Part shown: piece after piece, positions 26,636-35,069 of the stretch
How positions within the stretch are numbered: the first letter of the stretch is position 1
How the letters are laid out: each line of letters opens with the position of its first letter
Assembly: GCF_030655665.1 (NCBI RefSeq)
Contig: NZ_JAUSPQ010000006.1
Location: 186,001-250,000 of the forward strand
Origin: Methanocorpusculum sp.
GTDB taxonomy: Archaea; Halobacteriota; Methanomicrobia; Methanomicrobiales; Methanocorpusculaceae
Length of the DNA stretch: 64,000 nt
Reading direction: 5' to 3'
Made by a program: the position numbers and the translations under genes
The notes under the pieces: generated by a model
Seen by the model: only the letters and a program-made list of their open reading frames with translations
The model's database searches: none
What the model was told of the DNA's origin: nothing

Positions 26636-27013
26636 ATGTCATTTGAAGAAAAAAAAGGTACCTGCGGATGTCAGGGGAAAATGAAGGAACTTGAACACAA
26701 TATCGGGCACGTTCCTGTATTTTTCAAAGAACTAGCCGAATCTGATCCGCTTATTCATGACGCAGTTCTGAAACTGGATAACTATATCTGGTCGGATGGC
26801 TCTCTGACGCGGAAAGAGAAAAAACTGATCGCCATCGGCATTGCGGCGGCAATGAGAGATGACCATGCTCTCCGTGCACAGCTTGCCGGAGCACAAATGG
26901 TTGGCGTTTCTTTAGATGAGGTCGAAGAGGCATTACGCGTATCATATATGCTTGCGGGCATGCCGTCATATGTTCACGGAAAGTACGTAGCCAAGACTGT
27001 TTTTCATGAGTGA
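26636..27013 (+). CDS. Carboxymuconolactone decarboxylase/AhpD-like protein lacking the CxxC
   Basis: The 125 residues fit the all-helical AhpD-like fold: LDNYIWSDGSLTRKEKKLIAIGIAA and then RDDHALRAQLAGAQMVGVS. In redox-active members this turn reads CxxC plus His; here it is RDDH, so both cysteines are missing. Two Cys near the N-terminus (GTCGCQG) may substitute or bind metal. Function is uncertain. Confidence 0.75.
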   Translation: MSFEEKKGTCGCQGKMKELEHNIGHVPVFFKELAESDPLIHDAVLKLDNYIWSDGSLTRKEKKLIAIGIAAAMRDDHALRAQLAGAQMVGVSLDEVEEALRVSYMLAGMPSYVHGKYVAKTVFHE

Positions 27014-27063
27014 GGATCCCCTCACCCATTGATTTTATCTGATTTCAGATCGAATCGTAGGTA

Positions 27064-27831
27064 ATGATTTTCTCACTGCCGCTTGCATTGTCGGCGTTCC
27101 TGCTCCTCGCGACATTTCTCTATGCATGCTGGCAGGACCTGAAGACCCGTACGATCTATGCAGTGACCTGGTACCCGGCGGCAGTCGGCTGCGGAGTTTT
27201 GGTTCTTTGGTTCTGGGCAGAATCTTTTTTGGCCCCCTGGGCATTGTATGTCTTACTCACATCAGTTTCCATCGCTCTCTTGATGGGTGTATTCACCTAT
27301 TTCGGTCTTTTTGGGGTTGCCGACGGAAAAGCCCTGATCCTTTTATCACTCGCGGTTCCCGTTACTCCGTTTGTCGCATGGATCTTTCCCTCGCTTGCTC
27401 TGTCATCTCTTGTGAACGGTGCGGTTTTTGCGCTGATCGTTCCGGTCGTATTCCTTATTCGGAATCTTGCCTTGAAAAATAAAGCTCCGTTCTGGCTGAT
27501 GTGTTCGGGAAAACCGGTTCCAGGCGATTCCATCACTGAGTATTTTGGTTTTGTATCCGAGGATATCACCGAGGAGAACGGCGTTATTTCCCGAAAATTT
27601 TCCCGTGCACACAGTTCGATCCGTGCTCTCAGAACTCAGTCCGATATGTCGATCCGTAATCTGCGTGAGGATCCGGATACGTATGCCTCAAAACTTGAAC
27701 TGTATGCAAAAGCCGGAAATGTATGGATTTCCTATGGGGTTCCGTTTATGATCCCGATCACGATCGGGTATGTGTTTGCCCTCTTCGGATTTTCGCTGGT
27801 GGATATCCTTCTTGGTATCCTTATTCTGTGA
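27064..27831 (+). CDS. Archaeal prepilin peptidase, A24 family (EppA/FlaK-like)
   Basis: Aspartic membrane protease that removes class III signal peptides from archaeal pilins or archaellins. The 255 residues contain the two catalytic Asp motifs: CWQDLKTRTI near residues 22-31 and GVADGKAL near 84-91. Membrane helices surround both, with a large soluble insert (about residues 150-225). Possible substrates in the window are the pilin-like proteins at 36976 and 58604. Confidence 0.82.
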   Translation: MIFSLPLALSAFLLLATFLYACWQDLKTRTIYAVTWYPAAVGCGVLVLWFWAESFLAPWALYVLLTSVSIALLMGVFTYFGLFGVADGKALILLSLAVPVTPFVAWIFPSLALSSLVNGAVFALIVPVVFLIRNLALKNKAPFWLMCSGKPVPGDSITEYFGFVSEDITEENGVISRKFSRAHSSIRALRTQSDMSIRNLREDPDTYASKLELYAKAGNVWISYGVPFMIPITIGYVFALFGFSLVDILLGILIL

Positions 27832-27861
27832 AAAAGCAACTCAGCGGTAAAAAAGAGAAGA

Positions 27862-28947
27862 TCAGAGGAGATTATAGAAGGTGTCTCTCTGATGAAGTGT
27901 TCTGCCGATATCTTCACACATCAGTTCCATATCCTCGGGACTGAAATAATCCGATTCATCTCCGCCGCCGGCATCCCTTGAGAGCGAGTCCACAAACATG
28001 GTTCCGCCGACATCGTTTCCACCTGCCATTAGACAGAGTTGTGTTACCTTCCTTCCGATTTTTGACCACGGGACCTGAATGTTGTCGAAGTTATCCAGGA
28101 AAAGCCGAGATATGGCGATCAATAGAATATCCTCACGTCCGGTCGCGTCATGATTTACGAGACCTGCTCGCTCGAGCGGCGTATTTTTGTGCAGGAATGA
28201 GAGCGGCACAAGCTCGGTGAACACACCGGTTTCGTCTTGGACCTCGCGGAGAACCGATAAATGACGTGCTCTCTCCTCTGCTGTTTCCACCGAGCCGTAC
28301 ATTATTGTGGAAGTCGCCCGAAATCCTACGTCTGATGCCTCTTTGATGATTCTGACCCATTCTGAAGTGGAGAGTTTTTTATCACAGATGATGTTTCGGA
28401 CCCGATCAACGAGAATCTCGGCGGCAGTTCCCTGGACAGAACCTAGTCCGGCAGCTTTCAGGCGGATGAGTGCGTCTTTAGTTGAAATGCCGCTTTGATT
28501 TGCTGCAAACAGGATCTCATCCGGACTGCATCCATGCACATGAATGCCGGGGATCTCTTCGTGGAATGTTCGGATCATCTTTTCGTAACTTTCGATAGTG
28601 AACCCGGGGTGGATCCCGGAAAGATACGAGACCTCGGTGACCTTTTTTCTGCCGGCGTCTCTGGTGTGTTCCCGAAACTCTTCATCCGTAAAGCAGAACG
28701 CTTCGGGATCGGTACTCTTTCGTCCGAACGCACACAACCCGCAGCAGTTTTTACAGATGTTGGTCATGTGGATGTTCATGTTCCGGACATATGTTACGAC
28801 ATCGCCGTTTTTTCGTTCACGAATGATATCAGCGGCTTCTGCGATCTTCCAGATATCCCGGTTTTTTACCGAGAACAGGAATGCTGCTTCATTTTCAGTG
28901 AGCCGTGCGCCTCCAAGGACATCATTCAGGATGGTGTTGACGTTCAT
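27862..28947 (-). CDS. cofH: FO synthase subunit 2 (CofH)
   Basis: Radical SAM enzyme that joins 5-amino-6-ribitylaminouracil to tyrosine for the F420 chromophore. The 361-residue protein has the CxxxCxxC cluster motif in CKNCCGLC near residues 63-70 and a HGCSPDEI element near 137-144. It is matched to CofH, not CofG, by NMNIHMTNIC and VPLSFLHKNTPLE. Its start overlaps the signal-peptidase stop by four bases. No cofG lies in this window; cofD is at 55823. Confidence 0.92.
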   Translation of the reverse strand: MNVNTILNDVLGGARLTENEAAFLFSVKNRDIWKIAEAADIIRERKNGDVVTYVRNMNIHMTNICKNCCGLCAFGRKSTDPEAFCFTDEEFREHTRDAGRKKVTEVSYLSGIHPGFTIESYEKMIRTFHEEIPGIHVHGCSPDEILFAANQSGISTKDALIRLKAAGLGSVQGTAAEILVDRVRNIICDKKLSTSEWVRIIKEASDVGFRATSTIMYGSVETAEERARHLSVLREVQDETGVFTELVPLSFLHKNTPLERAGLVNHDATGREDILLIAISRLFLDNFDNIQVPWSKIGRKVTQLCLMAGGNDVGGTMFVDSLSRDAGGGDESDYFSPEDMELMCEDIGRTLHQRDTFYNLL

Positions 28948-29600
28948 TTTTTCTTTCCTTTTGATTTGTTGTCTTTGCTCTTCTTCAGTCTTCTGCTGGC
29001 GAGTTCAATGATAACTATGATGAGTACGACGACCAGAGCTGATTCAAACAGGTGAAGCGGTATAAAACCGATCAGCGGGATCGCAAACAATGCTTTTCCA
29101 ACGATCCATTCCTTTTTGACCGGCTGCATCCTCCCGTATTCTGAGAAGATCGCATTCTGATCATACAGTTCGTTGTTGTCTCCTTTGGTAATATATCCTG
29201 CATGTGCCGCATCGCCGGTGAATCCGGCTTCTTCGGCCACGGATTCATTGATCCAGGTTATTGCCCGGTGAATGATCGGGGTCACGCCGGTTTGCCCGTT
29301 CGGCTGATAGACGATCACATCTCCATATCCTCCAAACGAAATCTTCCCAGCTTCTTCCGCCTCAACCATGATCATGTATCCGCCGTATCTGTTCTCTTCA
29401 ACAACAAACACGAGGTCGTTGACGTTCAGATTCGGGACCATACTCGGGGATTCAACGGCCACCAGAGCCGGCCATGTTCCGGATACTGCAAACAAAGCAC
29501 CCCCTATTGCCGCAACAACGATGAAAACAAGCAGGATATCCCTGATAAAATTGATTTTCGGGTCTTTTGATTCAGGTAATTTTGGAATGGAAAGCGACAT
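28944..29600 (-). CDS. Signal peptidase I, archaeal S26B type
   Basis: Removes secretory signal peptides at the outer membrane face. The 218 residues have an N-terminal helix (about 17-38), the nucleophile motif ESPSMVPN near residues 51-58, the His-containing IIHRAI near 110, and GDNNEL near 137 for the conserved Asp. The archaeal enzyme uses Ser/His rather than Ser/Lys. A C-terminal helix follows. Neighbouring cofH and the cis-prenyltransferase-like gene make a loose operon. Confidence 0.88.
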   Translation of the reverse strand: MSLSIPKLPESKDPKINFIRDILLVFIVVAAIGGALFAVSGTWPALVAVESPSMVPNLNVNDLVFVVEENRYGGYMIMVEAEEAGKISFGGYGDVIVYQPNGQTGVTPIIHRAITWINESVAEEAGFTGDAAHAGYITKGDNNELYDQNAIFSEYGRMQPVKKEWIVGKALFAIPLIGFIPLHLFESALVVVLIIVIIELASRRLKKSKDNKSKGKKK

Positions 29601-29658
29601 TGTTGTAGTACCTTATTCATCTATGAAAGGTATAGATGTTTTCCCTTTTGGGATCGGA

Positions 29659-30252
29659 TCAGGTTCCATACCGCCGGCCTCTCGACTGATAATCGCGAAG
29701 TGCCCGCAGGAAGTCCACTTTCCGAAATCCGTCCCAGTTGATGTCTGTGAAAAACAACTCCGAGTAAACTGACTGCCAGATCAAAAAATCGGTGAGATGG
29801 TTTCCGCCGGTTTTGATCACATAATCCGGGTTTACCTGGAAGGCCAGGTGTTTCTCTATCGTCTCTTCCGTGATATTTGCTGGATCGATTTCCTCTTTTG
29901 CGATTTTTATTATCGCATCGGTGATTTCTTCTCTCCCGTTTTTACCAAGGGCGATCAGGATCTCAGGCGTTCCGTTCCCGAATGTCGTGTCATGTTTTGG
30001 CGTACTCACACGAACTTTCGTCTTTTCTCCAAGGGATGCGGGTCTCAGCAGCTCCTCAACTTTCCCGGCATCTTTCGTGCTGATGTGAAAAATGATTTTT
30101 TTGATATCCGGGAACTCTTTTGCCCAGGTAATTACCTCTCCTACTTTTTTTGAATCGGCAATGACATCTGCATCGCTGAGCATGAAACATATTTCTTTTG
30201 GGAACTTCGTAAGATCGCGGGAAATCAGATACTCATAGAGGCGATATATCAT
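29659..30252 (-). CDS. cis-Prenyltransferase-like protein without the catalytic loop
   Basis: The C-terminal 60 residues are a textbook cis-prenyltransferase: PDYVIKTGGNHLTDFLIWQS, then YSELFFTDINWDGFRKV and RALRDYQSRGRRYG, including the C-terminal RxG-type tail. The N-terminal part begins at MIYRLYEYLISRDLTKF and reads ICFMLSDADVIADSKKVGEV where catalytic members have HVAxIxDGNRRxA, so the essential Asp and Arg residues are absent. The length is 197, shorter than the catalytic homologue at 24506. By analogy with NgBR/Nus1, this is likely a non-catalytic partner subunit (inference). Confidence 0.8.
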   Translation of the reverse strand: MIYRLYEYLISRDLTKFPKEICFMLSDADVIADSKKVGEVITWAKEFPDIKKIIFHISTKDAGKVEELLRPASLGEKTKVRVSTPKHDTTFGNGTPEILIALGKNGREEITDAIIKIAKEEIDPANITEETIEKHLAFQVNPDYVIKTGGNHLTDFLIWQSVYSELFFTDINWDGFRKVDFLRALRDYQSRGRRYGT

Positions 30253-30327
30253 GAGGTATTACTCTATTGCTTCTTCAGGCATATCAAATTCGTGTATTCT
30301 TCGATTATTCCATATAAGCGGTATGTA

Positions 30328-30336
30328 TTTATATAC
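30328..30336 (+). promoter_or_regulatory. TATA box of the DUF2551 gene
   Basis: The sequence tttatatac sits about 25 bases before the ATG at 30357, implying a leaderless or nearly leaderless mRNA. The 104-base gap also contains the start region of the divergent prenyltransferase-like gene. Confidence 0.5.
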
Positions 30337-30356
30337 AGAGATACATAATAAAAAAT

Positions 30357-30671
30357 ATGCTTTCACCTTCAGATCTGCGAAAGGAGATTGAGCGAAGACT
30401 TCGCAGTTATCTATCCCGTGACAAGTCAGGAATCAGAAAGGCACTGTTGCGTCTGCTTATCCGTGCCAAGTCCATGACTGTTCCACAGATTCATGAGGCA
30501 CTTTCGACAAAGTTTGATGTAACCTATCATTCCGTGGCATCCATGGTTGGTATCGTTGCCTCGAAACTAGGTATCCTGTCGACCCACAAAATGAAAGACG
30601 GCGCACTTGGGGTCTATGAACTCAAGGGTCAGTATGCCGAGCTAGTCGAGCAGGTCGTTGCATCCACCTGA
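30357..30671 (+). CDS. DUF2551 winged-helix protein
   Basis: A 104-residue basic protein. Residues 20-90 fit a winged helix: KALLRLLIRAKSMTVPQIHE, a recognition-helix candidate TYHSVASMVGIVASKLGIL and a short wing (MKDGALGVYELK). It matches my memory of DUF2551, a methanogen-conserved family with no established role. It leads the direction of the following RNA-repair genes but is separated from them by 57 bases. Confidence 0.7.
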   Translation: MLSPSDLRKEIERRLRSYLSRDKSGIRKALLRLLIRAKSMTVPQIHEALSTKFDVTYHSVASMVGIVASKLGILSTHKMKDGALGVYELKGQYAELVEQVVAST

Positions 30672-30728
30672 ATATATCAGTGGATCCAGTACCAACTTTT
30701 TTGAGGATATACTTCCCATCTATATGAA

Positions 30729-31013
30729 ATGGATAACGAGCAGGGTGGTCCTTCCCCTCTTTCCGATATTTTGGTCACGGACGAGGTCATCGCGTACATG
30801 GATAAACGCGGCGGGGATTTTCGAATAAGTACTTCGTGCAGCGGTCCGGTCCTGATGCCGGTACGGATACGCCCGGCGAAATCGTCTGATATCCCCCTTC
30901 GGGCGGGAGACCATGTGATCTTCATCTCCAAGTATCAGATCCAGTGGATATCCGAGATCAACATGCGCATGGTTCCGCGGCTTCTTTTCGAAGACGGCGA
31001 TTATGGCTATTGA
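30729..31013 (+). CDS. Conserved small protein of unknown function
   Basis: A 94-residue protein that I do not recognise. It has no membrane segment or cysteine cluster (one Cys). The middle (GDFRISTSCSGPVLMPVRIR) and LRAGDHVIFISKYQIQWI suggest a compact beta fold. It overlaps the archease start by 11 bases, so it is almost certainly translated with archease and RtcB, and a role near RNA ligation is worth asking about. Confidence 0.7.
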   Translation: MDNEQGGPSPLSDILVTDEVIAYMDKRGGDFRISTSCSGPVLMPVRIRPAKSSDIPLRAGDHVIFISKYQIQWISEINMRMVPRLLFEDGDYGY

Positions 31014-31413
31014 AGAGCTGGAACATACTGCGGATATCCGCATGCGGATCTCGGCACCTGACCTTTCATCCCTGTTTTCTGAAAGCGGGTCCGCTCTGGC
31101 AAAGACTTTGTACGGCGACTATCCTTTTGAGACCCCGACGGTTTCATTTTCCATTGAAGCTGAAGGAAAAGACCGCGAGGAGCTGATCGTTAATTTCCTT
31201 TCTGAACTGTTGTTTCTCACAGAAACCGAGTATCTCGTACCGCAGAAGTTTACGCTCACGGTAGGAGACTCTGTTTCCGGCACGGTCGAAGGGGTCCTCT
31301 TCGACAGAAAAAAACATGCCGGCGGTACCGGAGTGAAAGGTATCTCCTACTCAGGTCTTTCACTGACCGGAACAAAAACAGGATATGAACTGATAATCAT
31401 CTTCGACATCTAA
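31003..31413 (+). CDS. Archease, RtcB-activating protein
   Basis: Promotes guanylylation and multiple turnover of the RNA ligase RtcB. It has 136 residues with the family opening IEELEHTADIRMRI and the conserved metal-binding Asp/Glu positions (HTADIR; VNFLSELLFLTETE; C-terminal IIIFDI). The gene is six bases upstream of rtcB, the usual pairing. Confidence 0.93.
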   Translation: MAIEELEHTADIRMRISAPDLSSLFSESGSALAKTLYGDYPFETPTVSFSIEAEGKDREELIVNFLSELLFLTETEYLVPQKFTLTVGDSVSGTVEGVLFDRKKHAGGTGVKGISYSGLSLTGTKTGYELIIIFDI

Positions 31414-31418
31414 ACATC

Positions 31419-32852
31419 ATGAACGATCAGATACATAAGATCACAAATAACGAGTGGGAGATCCCCATGGATTTTGTTCCGGGGATGCGGGTCCCCGGAC
31501 GGTTTTTCCTTTCGGAAAACCTTGCAGAAACTCTTGAAGACGGAGCTCTCACTCAGCTTGCCAATGTGGCAACACTTCCGGGCATCCTGCGGTATTCGCT
31601 TGGCATGCCGGATATCCATTGGGGGTATGGCTTTCCTATCGGCGGCGTCGGTGCTTTTGACGCGGAAACCGGGGTCATCTCTCCGGGCGGCGTAGGGTTC
31701 GATATCAACTGCGGTGTCCGGATGATCACGACCCCCCTGCACGTTTCCGATATTCCTGATATGAAAGGGATCATCGAGGATCTTTTCACCGCGGTCCCTA
31801 CCGGGGTCGGTTCAAAGAGTCCGATCCGTTTATCGCAGAACGATCTATCTTCAATGCTGGAAGACGGAGCAAAGAACGCGGTCGAGATGGGATACGGCAT
31901 GGCAGGCGATATCCCGCGTTGCGAGGAGAACGGGGCGATGGGCGGCGCACAACCGGAACATGTCAGTAAAAAAGCCCGACAGCGGGGCATTCCCCAGTGC
32001 GGAACGCTTGGTTCCGGCAATCATTTCCTGGAGATCCAGGTCATCGATGATATCGCTGATGAGGCGACGGCAAAAACGTTCGGCGTCTCAGAAGGGCAGA
32101 TATGTGTGATGATCCACTGCGGTTCACGGGGTCTTGGGCATCAGGTCTGCACCGATCATCTGCAGATCCTTGAGTCGGCAACGAAAAAATACGGCATAGA
32201 ACTTCCCGACCGTCAGCTTGCCTGTGCTCCGCTCTCTTCTCCCGAGGGAGAAGCATATTTCGGTGCCATGGCGGCTTCTGCAAATTATGCCTGGGCAAAC
32301 CGTCAGATCATCACGCATATCGTCAGGGAACTTTTCGTGAAAAAATTCCAGGTCGATTACGAAGAGATGCCTCTCGTGTATGATGTTGCTCACAATGTCG
32401 CAAAATGGGAGGAGCACGAGGTCGACGGGCTCCGGCAAAAAGTCTGCGTCCACCGGAAAGGAGCGACCCGGGCTTTTGGTCCGGGCAGGGCCGAGCTCCC
32501 TCACGAGTTCCGTGCCTGCGGTCAGCCGGTGATCATCCCCGGAAGTATGGGGACGTCATCCTATCTTCTCGCAGGGACCCAAGGAGCAATGGAAAAAACG
32601 TTCGGGAGTACCTGTCACGGATCGGGCAGAGTAAAAAGTCGATCTTCAGCGAAAAAATGTCAGACCGGCGAGGAGGTCGCACATGCCCTTCTCGAGCAGG
32701 GAATCATTGTTCGGGCGCCGAATCAGGCGGCTATCGCAGAAGAGGCGCCCGATGTGTATAAATCCAGCAGCGAGGTCGTTCAGACCGTTCATGATGCCGG
32801 GATCTCCCGGATCGTCGCACGCCTGAGGCCGCTTGGAGTGATCAAAGGATGA
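31419..32852 (+). CDS. rtcB: RNA-splicing ligase RtcB
   Basis: Joins RNA 2',3'-cyclic phosphate or 3'-phosphate to 5'-OH ends; seals tRNA exons after intron removal. The 477-residue protein has the metal and guanylate motifs: GVGFDINCGVRM near residues 91-102, GTLGSGNHFLEIQ near 195-207, MIHCGSRGLGHQV near 231-243, and the C-terminal His region HGSGRVKSRSSAKK near 399. No intein is present. It overlaps the next gene by four bases. Confidence 0.97.
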   Translation: MNDQIHKITNNEWEIPMDFVPGMRVPGRFFLSENLAETLEDGALTQLANVATLPGILRYSLGMPDIHWGYGFPIGGVGAFDAETGVISPGGVGFDINCGVRMITTPLHVSDIPDMKGIIEDLFTAVPTGVGSKSPIRLSQNDLSSMLEDGAKNAVEMGYGMAGDIPRCEENGAMGGAQPEHVSKKARQRGIPQCGTLGSGNHFLEIQVIDDIADEATAKTFGVSEGQICVMIHCGSRGLGHQVCTDHLQILESATKKYGIELPDRQLACAPLSSPEGEAYFGAMAASANYAWANRQIITHIVRELFVKKFQVDYEEMPLVYDVAHNVAKWEEHEVDGLRQKVCVHRKGATRAFGPGRAELPHEFRACGQPVIIPGSMGTSSYLLAGTQGAMEKTFGSTCHGSGRVKSRSSAKKCQTGEEVAHALLEQGIIVRAPNQAAIAEEAPDVYKSSSEVVQTVHDAGISRIVARLRPLGVIKG

Positions 32853-33418
32853 CCGTTGCCGTATTCTGGGATACGAAGATGACGTTTCACCGTCTCGTCG
32901 AAGATTCGGCCTGCCCGTGTGAAGCAGTCACCCCGCTTCTGCTTTCGGCACCGTTCTACCGTGGAAAATACTCAGGTGTCATTATCCCGACCGGGTTTGG
33001 CAATATGTCGTACTCAAAACTCCTTCCTGCACTCCGGGCATGTTCAGAGCGGATCGAACGGTATCTTGAAGCGGGGGGCAAACTCCTCGTTTTTGGAGCG
33101 GCCGATGCTTCACCAAATAGATATGACTGGCTCCCGGTGGACGTGGAATATCATTATGCATTTGGTGAACACTGCCTCGATGTCGATACTTCCTCACCTT
33201 GGTCATCTATATTTGACGGGTATGACACAACGAAGTTTGCTGCCGACGGCTGGTTTGAAACATATGAGGGAACTCCTCTTGCTACTGCAGAGAATGGATT
33301 CCCTGTTTTGGTCGAATGTCCTGTGGGAAAAGGCACGCTTCTTCTTGCAAGCACTCACGAGTATCCGAGCGATGCGTTTCTGAAGAAATTTTCCGAAGGA
33401 GAGTCCATCCCTTTCTAA
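32849..33418 (+). CDS. Unknown protein with amidotransferase-like fold features
   Basis: The 189 residues are not securely recognised. The pattern YSGVIIPTGFGNMSYSKLLP, then LEAGGKLLVFGA, then VECPVGKGTLLLASTHEYPS resembles class I glutamine-amidotransferase-like (flavodoxin-type) proteins, but the nucleophile elbow with Cys is not visible. The overlap with rtcB by four bases points to co-translation with the RNA ligase. Confidence 0.6.
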   Translation: MTVAVFWDTKMTFHRLVEDSACPCEAVTPLLLSAPFYRGKYSGVIIPTGFGNMSYSKLLPALRACSERIERYLEAGGKLLVFGAADASPNRYDWLPVDVEYHYAFGEHCLDVDTSSPWSSIFDGYDTTKFAADGWFETYEGTPLATAENGFPVLVECPVGKGTLLLASTHEYPSDAFLKKFSEGESIPF

Positions 33419-33501
33419 CTGCAAATATATTGGTCTTCAAACGAAATCTTATTCTTTTCATATGGCATAACAAGTCATATCCATTTCGGAGTCAAAACCT
33501 C

Positions 33502-34488
33502 ATGAAAAACATAATATTTGATCTTCTGCATATTTTGGACGAAGCCGGAATTGACCAACCGGTTGCCGGAAACGTCATCAGTGAACGTCTGGGAATATCC
33601 CGTACCGCTGTCTGGAAATATGTCCATCTTTTGCGTGAGGTTGGATATGTTATAGATGCCTCGCCAAAAACCGGCTATACTCTCCGAAAACGTACTTGGC
33701 TCTTACTTCCATATGAGGTGAAGAGATATCTGAAGACCAAGGTCATCGGTCAGGATATGCATCATTTCGAACAGGTGCCTTCAACAAATGCTCTCGCCCG
33801 TCAGATGATGCATGAGGTCGGGGACGAAGTTCAGCCCGGAACTGTTCTTATCGCAGAACAGCAGACCGGCGGTCTTGGTCGTATGAACCGCGTGTGGATG
33901 TCGCCAGCAGGAGGTATCTGGGCGACGATCGTGGTGATGCCAAAACTACACGTCGATCAGACCTTCCTTATTATGATGGCGTCCTCCATATCACTTGCCC
34001 GTGCGATCCGTCACGAGTTTGAACTCTCTGCCCTGATCCAGTGGCCGAATGATGTGTTCATCGGCGATAAAAAGGTTGCTGGAACCACTATGGAACTTAC
34101 CGCGGATGAGGATATCATCCGTTACTGTCTGGTTGGGATCGGTGTTGATGTGAATGTTTCCGTCGAAAAAGTTATGCCGAATCTTTCCAATTTCGTAACA
34201 TCTCTCTCGGACGAGCTTGGCCATGATGTGGACCGAGCCCAGTTCTTTGCCGTGTTCTTAAAGGAGTTCGAACGCCGGTATGAGATGATCCTGAAAGGCG
34301 AGAAGGAATCGCTCTTCCGGGAGTGGAGAAGCCTTTCCCGTACGCTGCACCGCAGGGTCAGGGTCCGGACGATCAGGGAAAGCTTCGAAGGAGAGGCACT
34401 TGATGTCGATGAACACGGTGCTTTGATCATTCATAAAGATAATGGTGAAGTTGAACGCGTGATTGCGGGCGACTGCTATCTTATCTGA
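33502..34488 (+). CDS. birA: Biotin protein ligase and repressor BirA
   Basis: Attaches biotin to carboxylase subunits and, with its HTH, can repress biotin genes. The start is the ATG at 33502 (MKNIIFDLLHILDE); upstream codons are not family-like. Residues 15-60 form a winged helix (NVISERLGISRTAVWKYVHL). The ligase domain has GGLGRMNRVWMSPAGGIW near residues 122-139 (GRGRxGRxW-type loop) and QWPNDVFIGDKKVAG near 180. At 328 residues it is full length. The operator at 34499-34530 just downstream is a fitting target. Confidence 0.93.
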   Translation: MKNIIFDLLHILDEAGIDQPVAGNVISERLGISRTAVWKYVHLLREVGYVIDASPKTGYTLRKRTWLLLPYEVKRYLKTKVIGQDMHHFEQVPSTNALARQMMHEVGDEVQPGTVLIAEQQTGGLGRMNRVWMSPAGGIWATIVVMPKLHVDQTFLIMMASSISLARAIRHEFELSALIQWPNDVFIGDKKVAGTTMELTADEDIIRYCLVGIGVDVNVSVEKVMPNLSNFVTSLSDELGHDVDRAQFFAVFLKEFERRYEMILKGEKESLFREWRSLSRTLHRRVRVRTIRESFEGEALDVDEHGALIIHKDNGEVERVIAGDCYLI

Positions 34489-34498
34489 TCCTTTTTTA

Positions 34499-34530
34499 TT
34501 GTTAACCGCCATAATATATTTGGTTAACAA
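34499..34530 (+). promoter_or_regulatory. BirA-type operator over the bioY promoter
   Basis: TTGTTAACC and its exact reverse complement GGTTAACAA are separated by 14 bases. This agrees with the known BirA operator layout (TTGTAAACC/GGTTAACAA-like halves with a 14-16 base spacer). The spacer carries ataatatatt, the only TATA-like sequence before bioY, and the last A of the right half is the A of the bioY ATG. Binding would block promoter access or the mRNA start. Confidence 0.85.
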
Positions 34531-35069
34531 TGTACGGAAACGAGAAACGTTCGAGTCTTATTATTTATTCTGCGGTGTTTGTGGCATTGATCACGGTCGG
34601 CGGCTGGATATCTATCCCGTTTATCGTTCCGTTCACTCTTCAGACACTTTTTGTTTTGCTTGCGGCATCAGTGATGAAAAAATACGCGGTGATCCCGGCA
34701 GCTTTGTATGTGTTGTTTGGAACGCTTGGTCTCCCGCTTTTTCACAACGGCACTGCCGGGATCGGGATTCTGTTTGGTCCGACCGGCGGGTTTTTGATCG
34801 GTTTCATTCTGATGGCGTTCATTGCAGGCATGTTCTTTTCGAAAAAAACCCTGTCTGCCGATATAACCGGGCTTGTTCTCGCAACTCTTCTCAGTTATAT
34901 CTTTGGCGCCGGATGGTTCATGATCTCGTCGGGAGCTACGCTTCCGGCTGCATTGATCACCTGTGTGGTCCCGTTTATTGCCGGCGATGTCATAAAAATC
35001 ACAGCGGCGGAACTGGTGACGCTCCGTCTTCGAAAAAGTGAGGGATCTGCTCTTGATCCAGATCGATGA
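34530..35069 (+). CDS. bioY: Biotin transporter S component BioY
   Basis: High-affinity biotin-binding membrane subunit of an ECF transporter. The 179 residues form six helices, with the family motif GTLGLPLFHNGTAGIGILFG near residues 70-89 followed by PTGGFLIGF. The start is the ATG at 34530, inside the BirA operator half. It overlaps the ATPase gene by 32 bases (or less if a later ATPase start is used). Confidence 0.93.
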   Translation: MYGNEKRSSLIIYSAVFVALITVGGWISIPFIVPFTLQTLFVLLAASVMKKYAVIPAALYVLFGTLGLPLFHNGTAGIGILFGPTGGFLIGFILMAFIAGMFFSKKTLSADITGLVLATLLSYIFGAGWFMISSGATLPAALITCVVPFIAGDVIKITAAELVTLRLRKSEGSALDPDR

